Assembly (NCBI RefSeq): GCF_030815855.1
Contig: NZ_JAUSXG010000001.1
Coordinates: 2,666,001 to 2,730,000, forward strand
Source: Variovorax paradoxus
GTDB lineage: Bacteria > Pseudomonadota > Gammaproteobacteria > Burkholderiales > Burkholderiaceae_C
DNA length: 64,000 nt
Direction: 5' to 3'
Positions within the stretch are counted from its first letter, which is position 1. Each line of letters starts with the position of its first letter. The position numbers and the translations under genes were made by a program. Of the stretch, positions 26,883 through 35,763 are shown one piece after another. The notes beneath the pieces are model-generated. The model ran no database searches, had not been told where the DNA came from, and saw nothing but the letters and a program-made list of their open reading frames with translations.

Positions 26883-27890
26883 ATGATGAAAACAATTCCC
26901 CTGTCGCGCGCGTCTCGCCGCACCGTGCTGCTGGGCGTCGTGGCCTTCGCGGCGCTCCACCCGCTCGCCCATGCCGCGGCCGACGAAGCGGCCAGCTTCC
27001 CCTCGAAACCCGTGCACATCGTGGTGCCGGTGGCCGCGGGCGGCAGCGCCGACAAGCTCACTCGGCTCATCGCGGAGCGCCTGTCCGTACGCTGGGGCCA
27101 GTCGGTGGTGGTCGAGAACCTGGCTGGCGCCAGCGGCACCATCGGGGCCGCGCGCGTCGCCAAGGCGCCGGCCGACGGCTACACGCTGCTGCAGCAAGGC
27201 GAAGGGCTGACGCTGAACGCCATTCTTTTCGACCGCCTCCCCTACGACGGGCAGAAAGCCTTCGCGCCGGTGATCAAGGCGGTGGTGAATCCGCAGATCC
27301 TGGTGGTGAACCCAAAGACCGGGATCAACGACTTTCGCAGCTACCTGGCACGCGCCAAGGCACAGCCGCTATCGATCAGCCTCGGGCTGCCCGGCAACGG
27401 CGGCATCGCCCATGTGGCACACGAAATGATCGCGCAGGACACCGGCGCGCAAGTGAACTACATCCCGTACTCCGGCGGCGGCCCTGCCACGCTGGACGTG
27501 ATCGCCGGCCACGTGGACGCCACGCTGATCACGCTCGCAGCGGTGACCGACCACGTGCGTGCCGGCAAGCTGCGCGCGCTGGCGGTGACCACGGCCTACC
27601 GGTCGAGCGCGCTTCCCGACGTGCCGACCATGGCCGAGGCCGGCCTGCCCGGCTTTGCAGTCGAGAGCTGGCAGGGCTACTTCGCGCCCGCAGGCACGCC
27701 TGACGCGGTGGTGGCGAAGATCAACCGCGACATCCAGGCCGTGATCTCGGCACCGGAGACCCGGGCGAAGCTCGAGGACATGGGCTTCAGGGTAGCCGGC
27801 GGCTTGCCCTCCGACATGGCGCGCACGCTCGCCGCCGAACGCGTGCGCTACGCCAGAACCATTCAGACCGCAGGCATCACCCTGCGCTGA
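26883..27890 (+). CDS. Bug-family (tripartite tricarboxylate transporter) receptor
   Basis: A 335-residue periplasmic receptor of the Bug/TctC family, hugely expanded in Burkholderiales. An N-terminal signal (Tat-like SRRTVLLGVVAFAALHPLAHA) precedes the FPSKPVHIVVPVAAGGSADKLTR block and NLAGASGTIGAARVAKAPADGY. No tctA or tctB membrane gene is adjacent, which is usual for this family. The ligand is unknown; its position between sulfur clusters hints at an organosulfur acid, but this is weak. Confidence 0.88.
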   Translation: MMKTIPLSRASRRTVLLGVVAFAALHPLAHAAADEAASFPSKPVHIVVPVAAGGSADKLTRLIAERLSVRWGQSVVVENLAGASGTIGAARVAKAPADGYTLLQQGEGLTLNAILFDRLPYDGQKAFAPVIKAVVNPQILVVNPKTGINDFRSYLARAKAQPLSISLGLPGNGGIAHVAHEMIAQDTGAQVNYIPYSGGGPATLDVIAGHVDATLITLAAVTDHVRAGKLRALAVTTAYRSSALPDVPTMAEAGLPGFAVESWQGYFAPAGTPDAVVAKINRDIQAVISAPETRAKLEDMGFRVAGGLPSDMARTLAAERVRYARTIQTAGITLR

Positions 27891-27911
27891 ACCGGCTGTC
27901 GGCATCAGGCA

Positions 27912-29372
27912 TCAAGCCGCGAGCCGCTGCTTGCCGGCCTGCCAGATGGCGTCGGCATAGAGTGTCTCGTCAAAATCCGCTGGAACGTCGGCGCGCGTTC
28001 GCGCCTCGTGCAGCGCGAGGTCGGCCAGCAGCAGGTCTTCGCTGATGCGGCGCACCACCGCGGGCACATAGCCGCGGATGCTCGGCACATCGCCCAGCGG
28101 CAGGCCGGTGCTCGCAAAGCCGCCCGGGTTGTAGGTGTGGATGTCGCGCAGCCAGGGCGCGGTGCCGGGCTCTTTCTCAAGGTATTCGAGCCCTGCGCCC
28201 AGGTAAGGTGCCGCGCCGAGTTCTTCGTCGCGTTCCTGCGCGGGCGGCTCGAAGCGGTCGCGCCAGCGCAGCACCAGGTCGGCAACGCCGGCCAGCTCGG
28301 GCCGCTGCGAGAGCTCGTGCGTGTAGCCGGTGCCGGCAATCACGAAATCGAAGCGAAAAGTCTCGTCGTGCACCGAGGCGACCACCTTCCCGTCCCGCAC
28401 CTCGGCGGCCCGCCACGACGCGGACAGGTGCAGGTGGAAGTTGGGAAACTTCAGCACGCGCTGCACCGAGTCCGGCGGCGGCGTGGTGCCCAGGTGGCGA
28501 TAGCGCGCCGCGTGGTGCCAGCGCGTGGCATCGGGCAGCGCAAGGTAGTTGTCGTAGAGGCCCGGGTAGCCGCGCACGCGGGTCACGGGCGTAGCGGCGA
28601 TCTGCTCGCGGCGAGAGAACAGGTGCACGGCCGCCGCGCCATGTTCCAGTGCCACGGCGGCCGCGTCGAAGGCCGATGCAGCGGCGCCGATCACGGCCAC
28701 GGTCTTGCCGGCGAGCGCCGCGAATTCGATCGCATGGCCGGTGTGGGCCGCGAGGCCTTGGCTCACGGCGGTCGCCAGCAAGTCGGGAACGAAAGGCGCG
28801 CCGCTGCCGGCAACACCGTTCGCGAAGATCAGCTTGCGCGCGGTGTCGGTGCGCGGCGCACCGCCGACCTCGAGGTGCAGCCTGAAGTGCGGCACGGCCG
28901 CGCCCGTCACCGGCTCGAAGCGGACCAGTCGCGTGCCGTACCGCACCGCCGTGCCCGTGATGCCGCGAAACCAGTCCAGGTACTCGGCCCAGGCCGTGCG
29001 CGGAATGCGGTCGATGGCGGCGTAGGCCTCCTGCCCGTGCCGCGATTCGTACCAGGCCTGAAAGCCCAGCGCGGTGACCGGGCCTTCGGGGCCGACCAGG
29101 TTCTTGAGCGTGCGCAGCGTGTGCATGCGCGCCCGCGTGAGCCACACGCCGGCCTGCGACGCCTCAGCCGCCGCATCGATGACGCTGACACCGCCGACCC
29201 CCGCGCGCTGCAGCGCGAAGGAAAAGGCGCTGCCGATCTGGCCGCCGCCGACGATGACCACGTTGTGGTCGACACCGTCGTGCGTGGGAACCCAGTTGGC
29301 GGGCGCGGGGCCGAGCAGGCGCAGGGCTTCCTCGGCGGCGTGGTCGGGGTTCGTTGTGAAAGAAGAACTCAT
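27912..29372 (-). CDS. FAD/NAD(P)-dependent monooxygenase-like flavoprotein
   Basis: A 486-residue flavoprotein with an N-terminal FAD-binding Rossmann motif (VGGGQIGS, residues 41-48) and a second dinucleotide motif (VIGAAASAFDAAAVAL), as in flavin-containing and ornithine-type monooxygenases. It is the last gene of the leftward sulfone operon, 125 bp after livF. Family members oxygenate soft nucleophiles (S, N) or carbonyls. S-oxygenation of an organosulfur compound fits the context but is not shown by the sequence. Confidence 0.75.
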   Translation of the reverse strand: MSSSFTTNPDHAAEEALRLLGPAPANWVPTHDGVDHNVVIVGGGQIGSAFSFALQRAGVGGVSVIDAAAEASQAGVWLTRARMHTLRTLKNLVGPEGPVTALGFQAWYESRHGQEAYAAIDRIPRTAWAEYLDWFRGITGTAVRYGTRLVRFEPVTGAAVPHFRLHLEVGGAPRTDTARKLIFANGVAGSGAPFVPDLLATAVSQGLAAHTGHAIEFAALAGKTVAVIGAAASAFDAAAVALEHGAAAVHLFSRREQIAATPVTRVRGYPGLYDNYLALPDATRWHHAARYRHLGTTPPPDSVQRVLKFPNFHLHLSASWRAAEVRDGKVVASVHDETFRFDFVIAGTGYTHELSQRPELAGVADLVLRWRDRFEPPAQERDEELGAAPYLGAGLEYLEKEPGTAPWLRDIHTYNPGGFASTGLPLGDVPSIRGYVPAVVRRISEDLLLADLALHEARTRADVPADFDETLYADAIWQAGKQRLAA

Positions 29373-29497
29373 GGGTGGCGGACCGCAAAGCCGCTCAGTC
29401 TGAAAGGCGCGCCGTCCTGCAGCAACGATGCTTTCCAGATGTCCTCATGCGCAAAGCGGCTATGCGACCGCCACTCCCAGGTGTAGGAGCCGGGCTT

Positions 29498-30274
29498 TCA
29501 CGCCACGGCTTCGGACACGGCCCCAGCGGCTACGCCTTCGCCGAAATAGAAAGACTGGATATCGGTGCGCTGGCGCAAGGCCTGCGCATCGCCGCCAAGT
29601 ACCGCCACGCCGGCATCGAGCACCGTTGCACGGTCGGCGTACTGCAGCGCAACGGTAGAGTTCTGCTCGGCAACGAGGATCGACAGGCCGGCCTCGCGGT
29701 TGAGCCGCCGCAGCTGCTCGAAGATGTCGCGCACCACGAGCGGCGCGAGGCCCATCGAGGGTTCGTCGAGCACCAGCAGGCGGGGCCGCGACATCAGCGC
29801 GCGGCCAATGGCCGTCATCTGCTGCTCGCCGCCCGAGCTCAAGCCTGCCAGCGTGCGGCGCCTGTCCTTCAGTTTCGGAAAAATCGCGTAGACCCGCGCG
29901 AGGTCTTCGGCGGCTTCCGAGCGCCGCGCGCTGCGGCCGAGCCCACCGGTCAGCAGGTTCGCCTCGATGGTCAGGGTGCGAAAACAGTGACGGCCTTCGA
30001 GCACCTGCACCAGGCCGAGCCGGACCAGATCGGCCGGGCTGGTGCGGCCCGTGTCGTGCCCGTCGAAGGCGATGCGCCCGGCCGTGACCTGCCCGCGCTC
30101 GGCCGGCAGCAGGTTCGACACCGCCTTGAGCGTGGTCGACTTGCCCGCGCCGTTGGCGCCGAGCAGTGCGTGGATCTCACCGGCGTGCACGTCGAGGCTC
30201 ACGCCGTGCAGCGCGACGATGGAGCGCTGGTACACGGCCTCGACGGCTTCGATGCGCAACAGGGGAGCCGTCAC
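29498..30274 (-). CDS. Branched-chain-type ABC transporter ATPase (LivF-like)
   Basis: A 258-residue LivF-type ATPase: Walker A GANGAGKST, signature LSSGGEQQM, Walker B LLVLDEPSMGLAP, and the characteristic EQN in VAEQNSTVAL in place of the usual switch context. It pairs with the LivG-like ATPase at 34861-35763, from which it is separated by receptor and sfnB genes. It starts 1 bp after the sfnB stop. Confidence 0.88.
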   Translation of the reverse strand: MTAPLLRIEAVEAVYQRSIVALHGVSLDVHAGEIHALLGANGAGKSTTLKAVSNLLPAERGQVTAGRIAFDGHDTGRTSPADLVRLGLVQVLEGRHCFRTLTIEANLLTGGLGRSARRSEAAEDLARVYAIFPKLKDRRRTLAGLSSGGEQQMTAIGRALMSRPRLLVLDEPSMGLAPLVVRDIFEQLRRLNREAGLSILVAEQNSTVALQYADRATVLDAGVAVLGGDAQALRQRTDIQSFYFGEGVAAGAVSEAVA

Positions 30275-30275
30275 C

Positions 30276-31538
30276 TCAGCTCCAGGCGTGAAAAGGCGGC
30301 TTCACGCCGTTCAGGAAATAGTTGCCCACGATCGCGTACTTCCAGCGCACCGGGTCGTGCAGCGTGTGCGTGCGCGCGTTGCGCCAATGGCGGTCGAGGT
30401 TGTACTGCCCCAGCGTCGAACGCGTGCCCGCCAGCTCGAAGAGCTTGTTGGTCGCCAGGATCGCGATCTCGGTCGAGAGCACCTTGGCCTCGGCCGTCGC
30501 GATCTGCGCCGCGGCCACGCTGTCGGCATCGGGCTCGGCCACGGCGTGGTCGATGGCGCGGCCCGCGCGCTCCAGCAGCGCTTCGCTCGCATGCAGGCGG
30601 ATCTGCAGATCGCCCACGGCCTGGATCGAGTACGGGTCTTCCCAGGCATGGTCGCGCTGGCTGTCGATCCACGGGCGTGTCTTGGTGCGGATGAAATCGA
30701 CCGTCTCCGCGATGGTGCCGCGCGCGATGCCGACGTCGACCGCCGCCTGGATGATCTGGAAGATCGCGCCGTCGGCCGAAGGCGTGTCGTAGCCCTTGAA
30801 CGCCGGGATCAGGTGCGACTTGGGTACCTTCACATGGTCGATGACCACCGTGCCGCTGAGGGTGGTGCGCTGGCCGAAGGCCGACCAGTCGTCGATCACC
30901 GTGAGGCCCGGTGCATTGCGATCGGCCACCACGTACCAGGTATTGCCCTGCTCGTCGTTGGCCACGATCGGCACGTAGTGCGCGAGCAGCGCGCCGGTCG
31001 AATAGAACTTCTTGCCGGTCACCACCACATGGTCGCCCGCGTCGGTGAAGCGCGTCTCGAAATCGGCCGCGCGCCTGGAGCCCGATTCGGAGAACGCGTT
31101 GCCCCAGCGCACGCCGCGCAGGAAGTCGGCGAAGAACAGCTTCTGCTGCGCAGTATCGGACACCGTGCGCACCGCGGCGACGAAGCCCAGGTGGTTCTGC
31201 GTGATCTGCCCGAGCGATGGATCGGCCGCCGAGATGATCGCAATCACCTCGGCCAGCGTGGCGTACGACACCTCCGCACCGCCGAAGGCCCGGGGCACGT
31301 TGATGGCCCAGAGGCCGCTTTGCGAATAGGCGTCGATCTCCTCGACGGGCCATCGGCGCAGGCGGTCGCGCTCCGAGGCGCCGACGATCAGCTTGGCCGC
31401 GAGTGCATGCGCCACCGCGATGGCCTCGGCGTCGTCGCGGATCACATGGGCGGGCTTGTCGGACAGCGGCAGGCCAGGCACCGGATCGTTGGCGGCCGGT
31501 GAAGGTACGGGTGCGGAAGATTGGAGAACAGCGGACAT
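30276..31538 (-). CDS. sfnB: SfnB-family sulfur-acquisition oxidoreductase
   Basis: A 420-residue member of the acyl-CoA-dehydrogenase-fold flavin monooxygenases (SfnB/DszC group). SfnB proteins belong to sulfone/sulfonate scavenging regulons. Typical blocks are INVPRAFGGAEVS, GNAFSESGSRRAADF, GKKFYSTGALLAHY and the C-terminal RHWRNARTHTLHDPV. They use reduced flavin from a partner reductase, here plausibly MsuE. The start at 31538 is chosen over upstream frames because similarity begins there. It is encoded between the receptor and livF. Confidence 0.87.
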   Translation of the reverse strand: MSAVLQSSAPVPSPAANDPVPGLPLSDKPAHVIRDDAEAIAVAHALAAKLIVGASERDRLRRWPVEEIDAYSQSGLWAINVPRAFGGAEVSYATLAEVIAIISAADPSLGQITQNHLGFVAAVRTVSDTAQQKLFFADFLRGVRWGNAFSESGSRRAADFETRFTDAGDHVVVTGKKFYSTGALLAHYVPIVANDEQGNTWYVVADRNAPGLTVIDDWSAFGQRTTLSGTVVIDHVKVPKSHLIPAFKGYDTPSADGAIFQIIQAAVDVGIARGTIAETVDFIRTKTRPWIDSQRDHAWEDPYSIQAVGDLQIRLHASEALLERAGRAIDHAVAEPDADSVAAAQIATAEAKVLSTEIAILATNKLFELAGTRSTLGQYNLDRHWRNARTHTLHDPVRWKYAIVGNYFLNGVKPPFHAWS

Positions 31539-31576
31539 CGGATGACCTTTCGAATGCATACGTCGCGTGGCGGGGT

Positions 31577-32899
31577 TCAGTCGTCGATGCTCTTGCGCAC
31601 CTTGACGTTCTTCTCTTTCGCATAGGCGAGCGAAGACTTCTCGATGATCGGCCGCAGCAGCTTCCAGTCGGGCGCGATCCAGTCGGACACCACGTTCCAC
31701 TTGCTTCCGTCCCACTGCTGGAAAGCCACGCGGCCATCGCCTTCATGGTTGTCCCAGGTCACGTTGATCGAATGGAACAGCCCCTTGGCGCCGAGTGCGG
31801 CGGCGCGCGCCTCGTCGATCTTCAGGTTCTCCAGGCCCCAGCGGATCTCGTCGCCGGTGAGCGTGCGCTTGCCGAACTTGGCCTGCGCGATGCGGATGGC
31901 CTCGACGTTCAGGATGCCGTTGAGCACGCCGAGGTTGTGATAGACGCTGCCGATGCGCTTGGGGTCCTGCAGGTTGCCCTTGCCCGCGCCGTAGACGATC
32001 TTCGCGATGTCCTGCAGCACCGGGTACTGCGCACCGGCCGCGACCGTTGTGATGGCCACGTAGCCCTTGGCCGCGTCGCCCGCGGGAATCACGTCTTCCT
32101 CGGAGTTGGACCAGACGTTGCCTACGATGTGGTCGACCGGAAAGCCGGTCTTCTGCGCCGTCTTGAGCGCTACCGGGTTCATCACGCCCCAGCCGCGCAG
32201 CACCACGTAGTCCGGCTTGGAGCGGCGGATGGCGAGCCACTGCGACTGCTGCTCGTTGCCCGGGTGCGGCACCTCGATCTGCTGCAGCGTGAAGCCGTAC
32301 TTCTTCGCGAGCAGCTCATAGACCGGAATGGTCTCCTTGCCGTAGGGCGAGCCGTGGTAGAGCACCACGATCTTCTTGCCCTTGAGCTTGTCGGTGCCGC
32401 CCTCCTTGCCCGCGATGTAGTTCACGATGCCCGAGGTTTCGCTATACGGATTGAGCAGCAGCGGAAAGATGTACTTGAACACGCGGCCGTCGGTGGTGTC
32501 GGTGCGGCCGTGGTTGATGGTGAGCAGCGGCACCTTGTCGGCCGTCACGCGGTCGATCAGCGCGTAGGCGATGCCGACCGACAACGGGTTCCAGGCCGCG
32601 ATGCCGGGGCGCTGCTTCAGGCGCTCGTACACCTCCACGCCGCGCTCCACCTCGTACTGTGTCTCGCCCTCTTCCCAGGTCAACTTGACACCGCCGACGC
32701 CACCGTCGCGCGTGTTGACGAGATTCAGGTAGTCGATGAAGCCGCCGAAGAAGCCCGTGCCGCCCGCCGCGTAAGGACCCACGCGGTAGCTTTGCAGCGG
32801 AAAGAACTGTTCGTTGGCATCGGCATGCGCGAGCTGCAGGCCGCTCACGGCCAGCATGAAGGCCAGGGCCGCGGTTTTCAGGTGCTTGATGAAAGACAT
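31577..32899 (-). CDS. Branched-chain-type ABC transporter receptor, probably for an organosulfur compound
   Basis: A 440-residue periplasmic receptor of the Leu/Ile/Val-binding family with a clear signal peptide (LKTAALAFMLAVSGLQLAHA). At about 440 residues it is longer than classical LivK (about 370), like the receptors of this family used for amides and aromatic acids. It lies within an operon whose enzymes are all sulfur-scavenging, so the ligand is probably an organosulfur molecule (inference). Confidence 0.85.
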   Translation of the reverse strand: MSFIKHLKTAALAFMLAVSGLQLAHADANEQFFPLQSYRVGPYAAGGTGFFGGFIDYLNLVNTRDGGVGGVKLTWEEGETQYEVERGVEVYERLKQRPGIAAWNPLSVGIAYALIDRVTADKVPLLTINHGRTDTTDGRVFKYIFPLLLNPYSETSGIVNYIAGKEGGTDKLKGKKIVVLYHGSPYGKETIPVYELLAKKYGFTLQQIEVPHPGNEQQSQWLAIRRSKPDYVVLRGWGVMNPVALKTAQKTGFPVDHIVGNVWSNSEEDVIPAGDAAKGYVAITTVAAGAQYPVLQDIAKIVYGAGKGNLQDPKRIGSVYHNLGVLNGILNVEAIRIAQAKFGKRTLTGDEIRWGLENLKIDEARAAALGAKGLFHSINVTWDNHEGDGRVAFQQWDGSKWNVVSDWIAPDWKLLRPIIEKSSLAYAKEKNVKVRKSIDD

Positions 32900-32944
32900 G
32901 GTGATGAAGACTCTTGGTACGAAGGAAAAAATGAAGGCGTTCGC

Positions 32945-33961
32945 TCAGGCCGGCAGGAGCCGCTCGCGCGCGCGGTCCCAGAGGGCAACGAGCCCCCGCG
33001 GCTCCACGGCGAGAAAGAAAATGATCAGTGCGCCCAGCACGATGCGCTGGCTCATGTCGAGCACGCCCGAATCGAACCAGCCACCGAAGAAGAAGCTGCC
33101 AACGCGCGAGAGCAGCAGCGGAAACACCACGATCAGTGCAGCACCGAAGAAAGCCCCGCGAATGGTCGCGAGCCCGCCGATGATCACGATGAAGAGGATC
33201 TGGAACGATCGGTCGAGGTTGAAGCCCGCTGGCTCCACCGTGCGCAGGTACACGAAGCCCCACAGCACGCCCGCCACGCCGACGATGAACGACGACACCG
33301 CGAACGCCAGCAGCTTGGTGCGCAGCACCGGCACCCCGACGACGCGCGCGGCCAGTTCGTTGTCGCGCACGGCGATGAAGTGATGGCCCGTTTGCGTGTG
33401 CACGAGGCGCCACGCGAGCAGCGTGAGCACGGTCACCACGGTCAACGAGAAGATGTAGCGGCCCGCCGGCGTGTCGAACACGATGCCCGCCACTTCGAGC
33501 GCGGGCGCGTCGATGACGCCCGAGGCGTTGTCGTTGCTGAACCAGCTGAACTTGGTCAGTGCCCATTGCACGAAGAACTGGGCCGCGAGCGTCGACACGG
33601 CAAGGTAGAAGCCGCGCAGCCGCAGACTGGGCAGGCCGAACACCAGGCCGACCCCCGTGGCGGCCAGGCCCGCGAGGCCGATGCTCGCGAGCAGCGGCAG
33701 GCCGTCCACGCGCAGGTTGAAGTTGTAGGCCGCGAAGGCGCCGACCGCCATGAAAGCCGCGGTGCCGAGCGACAGCTGGCCCGCGTAGCCGGTCAGCAGG
33801 TTGAGGCCTACCGCCGCAAGCGACAACGCGAGGAACGGGATCAGCAGCGCATCGAACACATACTCGGACGCGACGAACGGCACGACGCCGTAGGCGGCGC
33901 CCAGCACGGCGAGGGGCCAGATCCACGCGGGCAGCGTCCGGGGCAACGCGACGGTGCTCAT
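32945..33961 (-). CDS. Branched-chain-type ABC transporter permease (LivM-like)
   Basis: A 338-residue LivM-type permease with about eight to ten hydrophobic segments (for example LLTGYAGQLSLGTAAFMAVGA, the hallmark of LivM) and the EAA-like loop ARVVGVPVLRTKLLAFAVS. It forms the channel with the LivH-like protein, which starts just upstream (3-bp gap). Confidence 0.9.
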   Translation of the reverse strand: MSTVALPRTLPAWIWPLAVLGAAYGVVPFVASEYVFDALLIPFLALSLAAVGLNLLTGYAGQLSLGTAAFMAVGAFAAYNFNLRVDGLPLLASIGLAGLAATGVGLVFGLPSLRLRGFYLAVSTLAAQFFVQWALTKFSWFSNDNASGVIDAPALEVAGIVFDTPAGRYIFSLTVVTVLTLLAWRLVHTQTGHHFIAVRDNELAARVVGVPVLRTKLLAFAVSSFIVGVAGVLWGFVYLRTVEPAGFNLDRSFQILFIVIIGGLATIRGAFFGAALIVVFPLLLSRVGSFFFGGWFDSGVLDMSQRIVLGALIIFFLAVEPRGLVALWDRARERLLPA

Positions 33962-33964
33962 TGC

Positions 33965-34861
33965 TCAGGCCCTCTCGACGAGCTTCTGCCCGAACAGTCC
34001 GCTCGGCCTGATCAGCAGGAAGGCGAGCGCGGCAACGTACGCGAACCAGCTCTCGATGCCGCCGCCCACGAAGGGCCCGATATACACCTCGGCCAGCTTC
34101 TCGAGCGCACCGATCACCAGCCCGCCGACGATCGCGCCGAGGATCGAATCGAAGCCACCCAGCACCAGCACCGGCAACGCCTTCAGCACCACGAGCGAGA
34201 GCGAGAACTGCACCCCGAGCCGCGCGCCCCACAGCAGCCCCGCCACCAGCGCGACGACGCCGGCCGCGGCCCACACCGTGGCCCAGATGCGCGGCAGGCG
34301 CAGGCCGACCGCAATGGCGGCATAGGTGTCGTCCGCCACCGCGCGGAACGCGAGGCCCACGCGGGTGTAGCGGAAGAAGGCCGAGAGCACCGCCACCATC
34401 ACGCCTGCCGCCGCGGCGGCGAACAGGTCGAAGGTCGAGACCATGATGCCGAAGAACTGCAGCGGCTCGTCCGCGATGCCGAGTTCCAGCGCATGCACCT
34501 GCGTGCCCCACACCAGCTGAGCCACGCCTTCGATCACATACGACAGGCCCAGCGTCGCCATGAACAGCGTGATCGGCGGCTGGTTCACCAGCGGGCGCAG
34601 CACGGTGCGCTCGATGGCGAGGCCCAGCAGCACCATGAGCGCGAAGGTCAGCACCAGAGCGAGCGCAAAGGGCATGCCGCGCTCGACCAGGCTCACGAAG
34701 GTGAGCGCGGCGAACAGCAACTGCGCGCCCTGCGCGAAGTTGAGCACGCCCGATGTCTTGTAGATCAGCACGAAGCCGATGGCCACGAGCGAATACATCA
34801 CGCCCGAGAGCAGGCCACCGATGAGCACTTCGGCGAAGAAGCTCAGATCCGAGGCGTCCAT
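33965..34861 (-). CDS. Branched-chain-type ABC transporter permease (LivH-like)
   Basis: A 298-residue LivH-type permease (FFAEVLIGGLLSGVMYSLVA, GVLNFAQGAQLL, LGLAIERTVLRPL, LGGFDSILGAIVGG). The start overlaps the livG-like stop by one base. It is the partner of the LivM-like protein. Confidence 0.9.
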   Translation of the reverse strand: MDASDLSFFAEVLIGGLLSGVMYSLVAIGFVLIYKTSGVLNFAQGAQLLFAALTFVSLVERGMPFALALVLTFALMVLLGLAIERTVLRPLVNQPPITLFMATLGLSYVIEGVAQLVWGTQVHALELGIADEPLQFFGIMVSTFDLFAAAAAGVMVAVLSAFFRYTRVGLAFRAVADDTYAAIAVGLRLPRIWATVWAAAGVVALVAGLLWGARLGVQFSLSLVVLKALPVLVLGGFDSILGAIVGGLVIGALEKLAEVYIGPFVGGGIESWFAYVAALAFLLIRPSGLFGQKLVERA

Positions 34862-35763
34862 CAGCCCTGCTCCGCTTCGTCGTCGTGGGCCACGCCCAGG
34901 TAGGCGTCGATGACCGCCGGATCGCTGCGTACCTCGGCTGGCGTGCCGTCGGCGATCTTGCGGCCATAGTCGAGCACGGCCACGCGGTCCGACAAGCCCA
35001 GCACCACGCCGATGTCATGCTCGATCAGCAGGATGGTGGTGCCGAACTCGTCGCGTGCGGCGCGCACGAATTGCGCCATTTCGGTTTTCTCGGTCACGGT
35101 CATGCCGGCCATCGGCTCGTCGAGAAGCAGCAGTTGCGGCGAGGCGACCAGCGCCCGCGCCAGTTCGACGCGCTTCTGCAATCCATAGGCCAGCGTGCCG
35201 GCCGGCCGCTCGCTCACAGCGCCGAGGCCAAGGAAGCCGATGATCGCGTCGGCCTGTGCGCGCGCATCCTCGCGTTCACGGCGTGCGCGGCCCAGGCCCA
35301 CGAGTTGCTCGATGAACGTGGCGCGCGCCGCATCGACGCGACCAAGCACGATGTTGTCGCGCACGCTCAGGCCCTTGAACAGCGCCAGGTTCTGGAAGGT
35401 GCGTGCGATGCCCAGCCGTGCCAACTGCGCGGTCGGCACATGGCCGAAGCTGCGCCCGCCGATCCACACGCGTCCATGGTCGGGCCGGTACAGCCCGCTG
35501 ATGACGTTGACCAGCGAGCTCTTGCCGGCCCCGTTCGGGCCGATGACGGCGCGAATCTCTCCCCTGGCGATCGACAGGTCCACACCCGCCAGCGCGGTGA
35601 CGCCACCGAAGGACAGGTCGATGCCCTCCAGCCGCAGCACGGCAGCGGTAGAGGGGCCCTCGCCCGCCGGTGCTGTCCGGCCCGCAGGCACGAAGGCCAC
35701 CGGATCGACACCGAGCGAGACCGGGCTCGCCTCGAAGAGAAAGTCGCGCATCGCGAGGTTCAC
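34861..35763 (-). CDS. Branched-chain-type ABC transporter ATPase (LivG-like)
   Basis: A 300-residue LivG-type ATPase: Walker A GPNGAGKSS, the LivG-specific GIARTFQNLALF, Walker B LLLLDEPMAGMT and switch region ILLIEHDIGVVLGL. About 40 residues precede the ATPase fold, an N-terminal extension compared with LivG. The gene overlaps sfnG by 4 bp, so importer and monooxygenase are translationally coupled. Confidence 0.9.
   Translation of the reverse strand: MNLAMRDFLFEASPVSLGVDPVAFVPAGRTAPAGEGPSTAAVLRLEGIDLSFGGVTALAGVDLSIARGEIRAVIGPNGAGKSSLVNVISGLYRPDHGRVWIGGRSFGHVPTAQLARLGIARTFQNLALFKGLSVRDNIVLGRVDAARATFIEQLVGLGRARREREDARAQADAIIGFLGLGAVSERPAGTLAYGLQKRVELARALVASPQLLLLDEPMAGMTVTEKTEMAQFVRAARDEFGTTILLIEHDIGVVLGLSDRVAVLDYGRKIADGTPAEVRSDPAVIDAYLGVAHDDEAEQG

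Noticed and set aside
31403..34903. A very long open frame (over 1100 codons) on the + strand across the Liv-type transporter genes, and similar long frames elsewhere on both strands.
   Set aside because: The translations are Arg/His/Ala-rich low-complexity shadows of real genes on the other strand; the minus-strand frames carry clear family motifs. High GC content removes stop codons.
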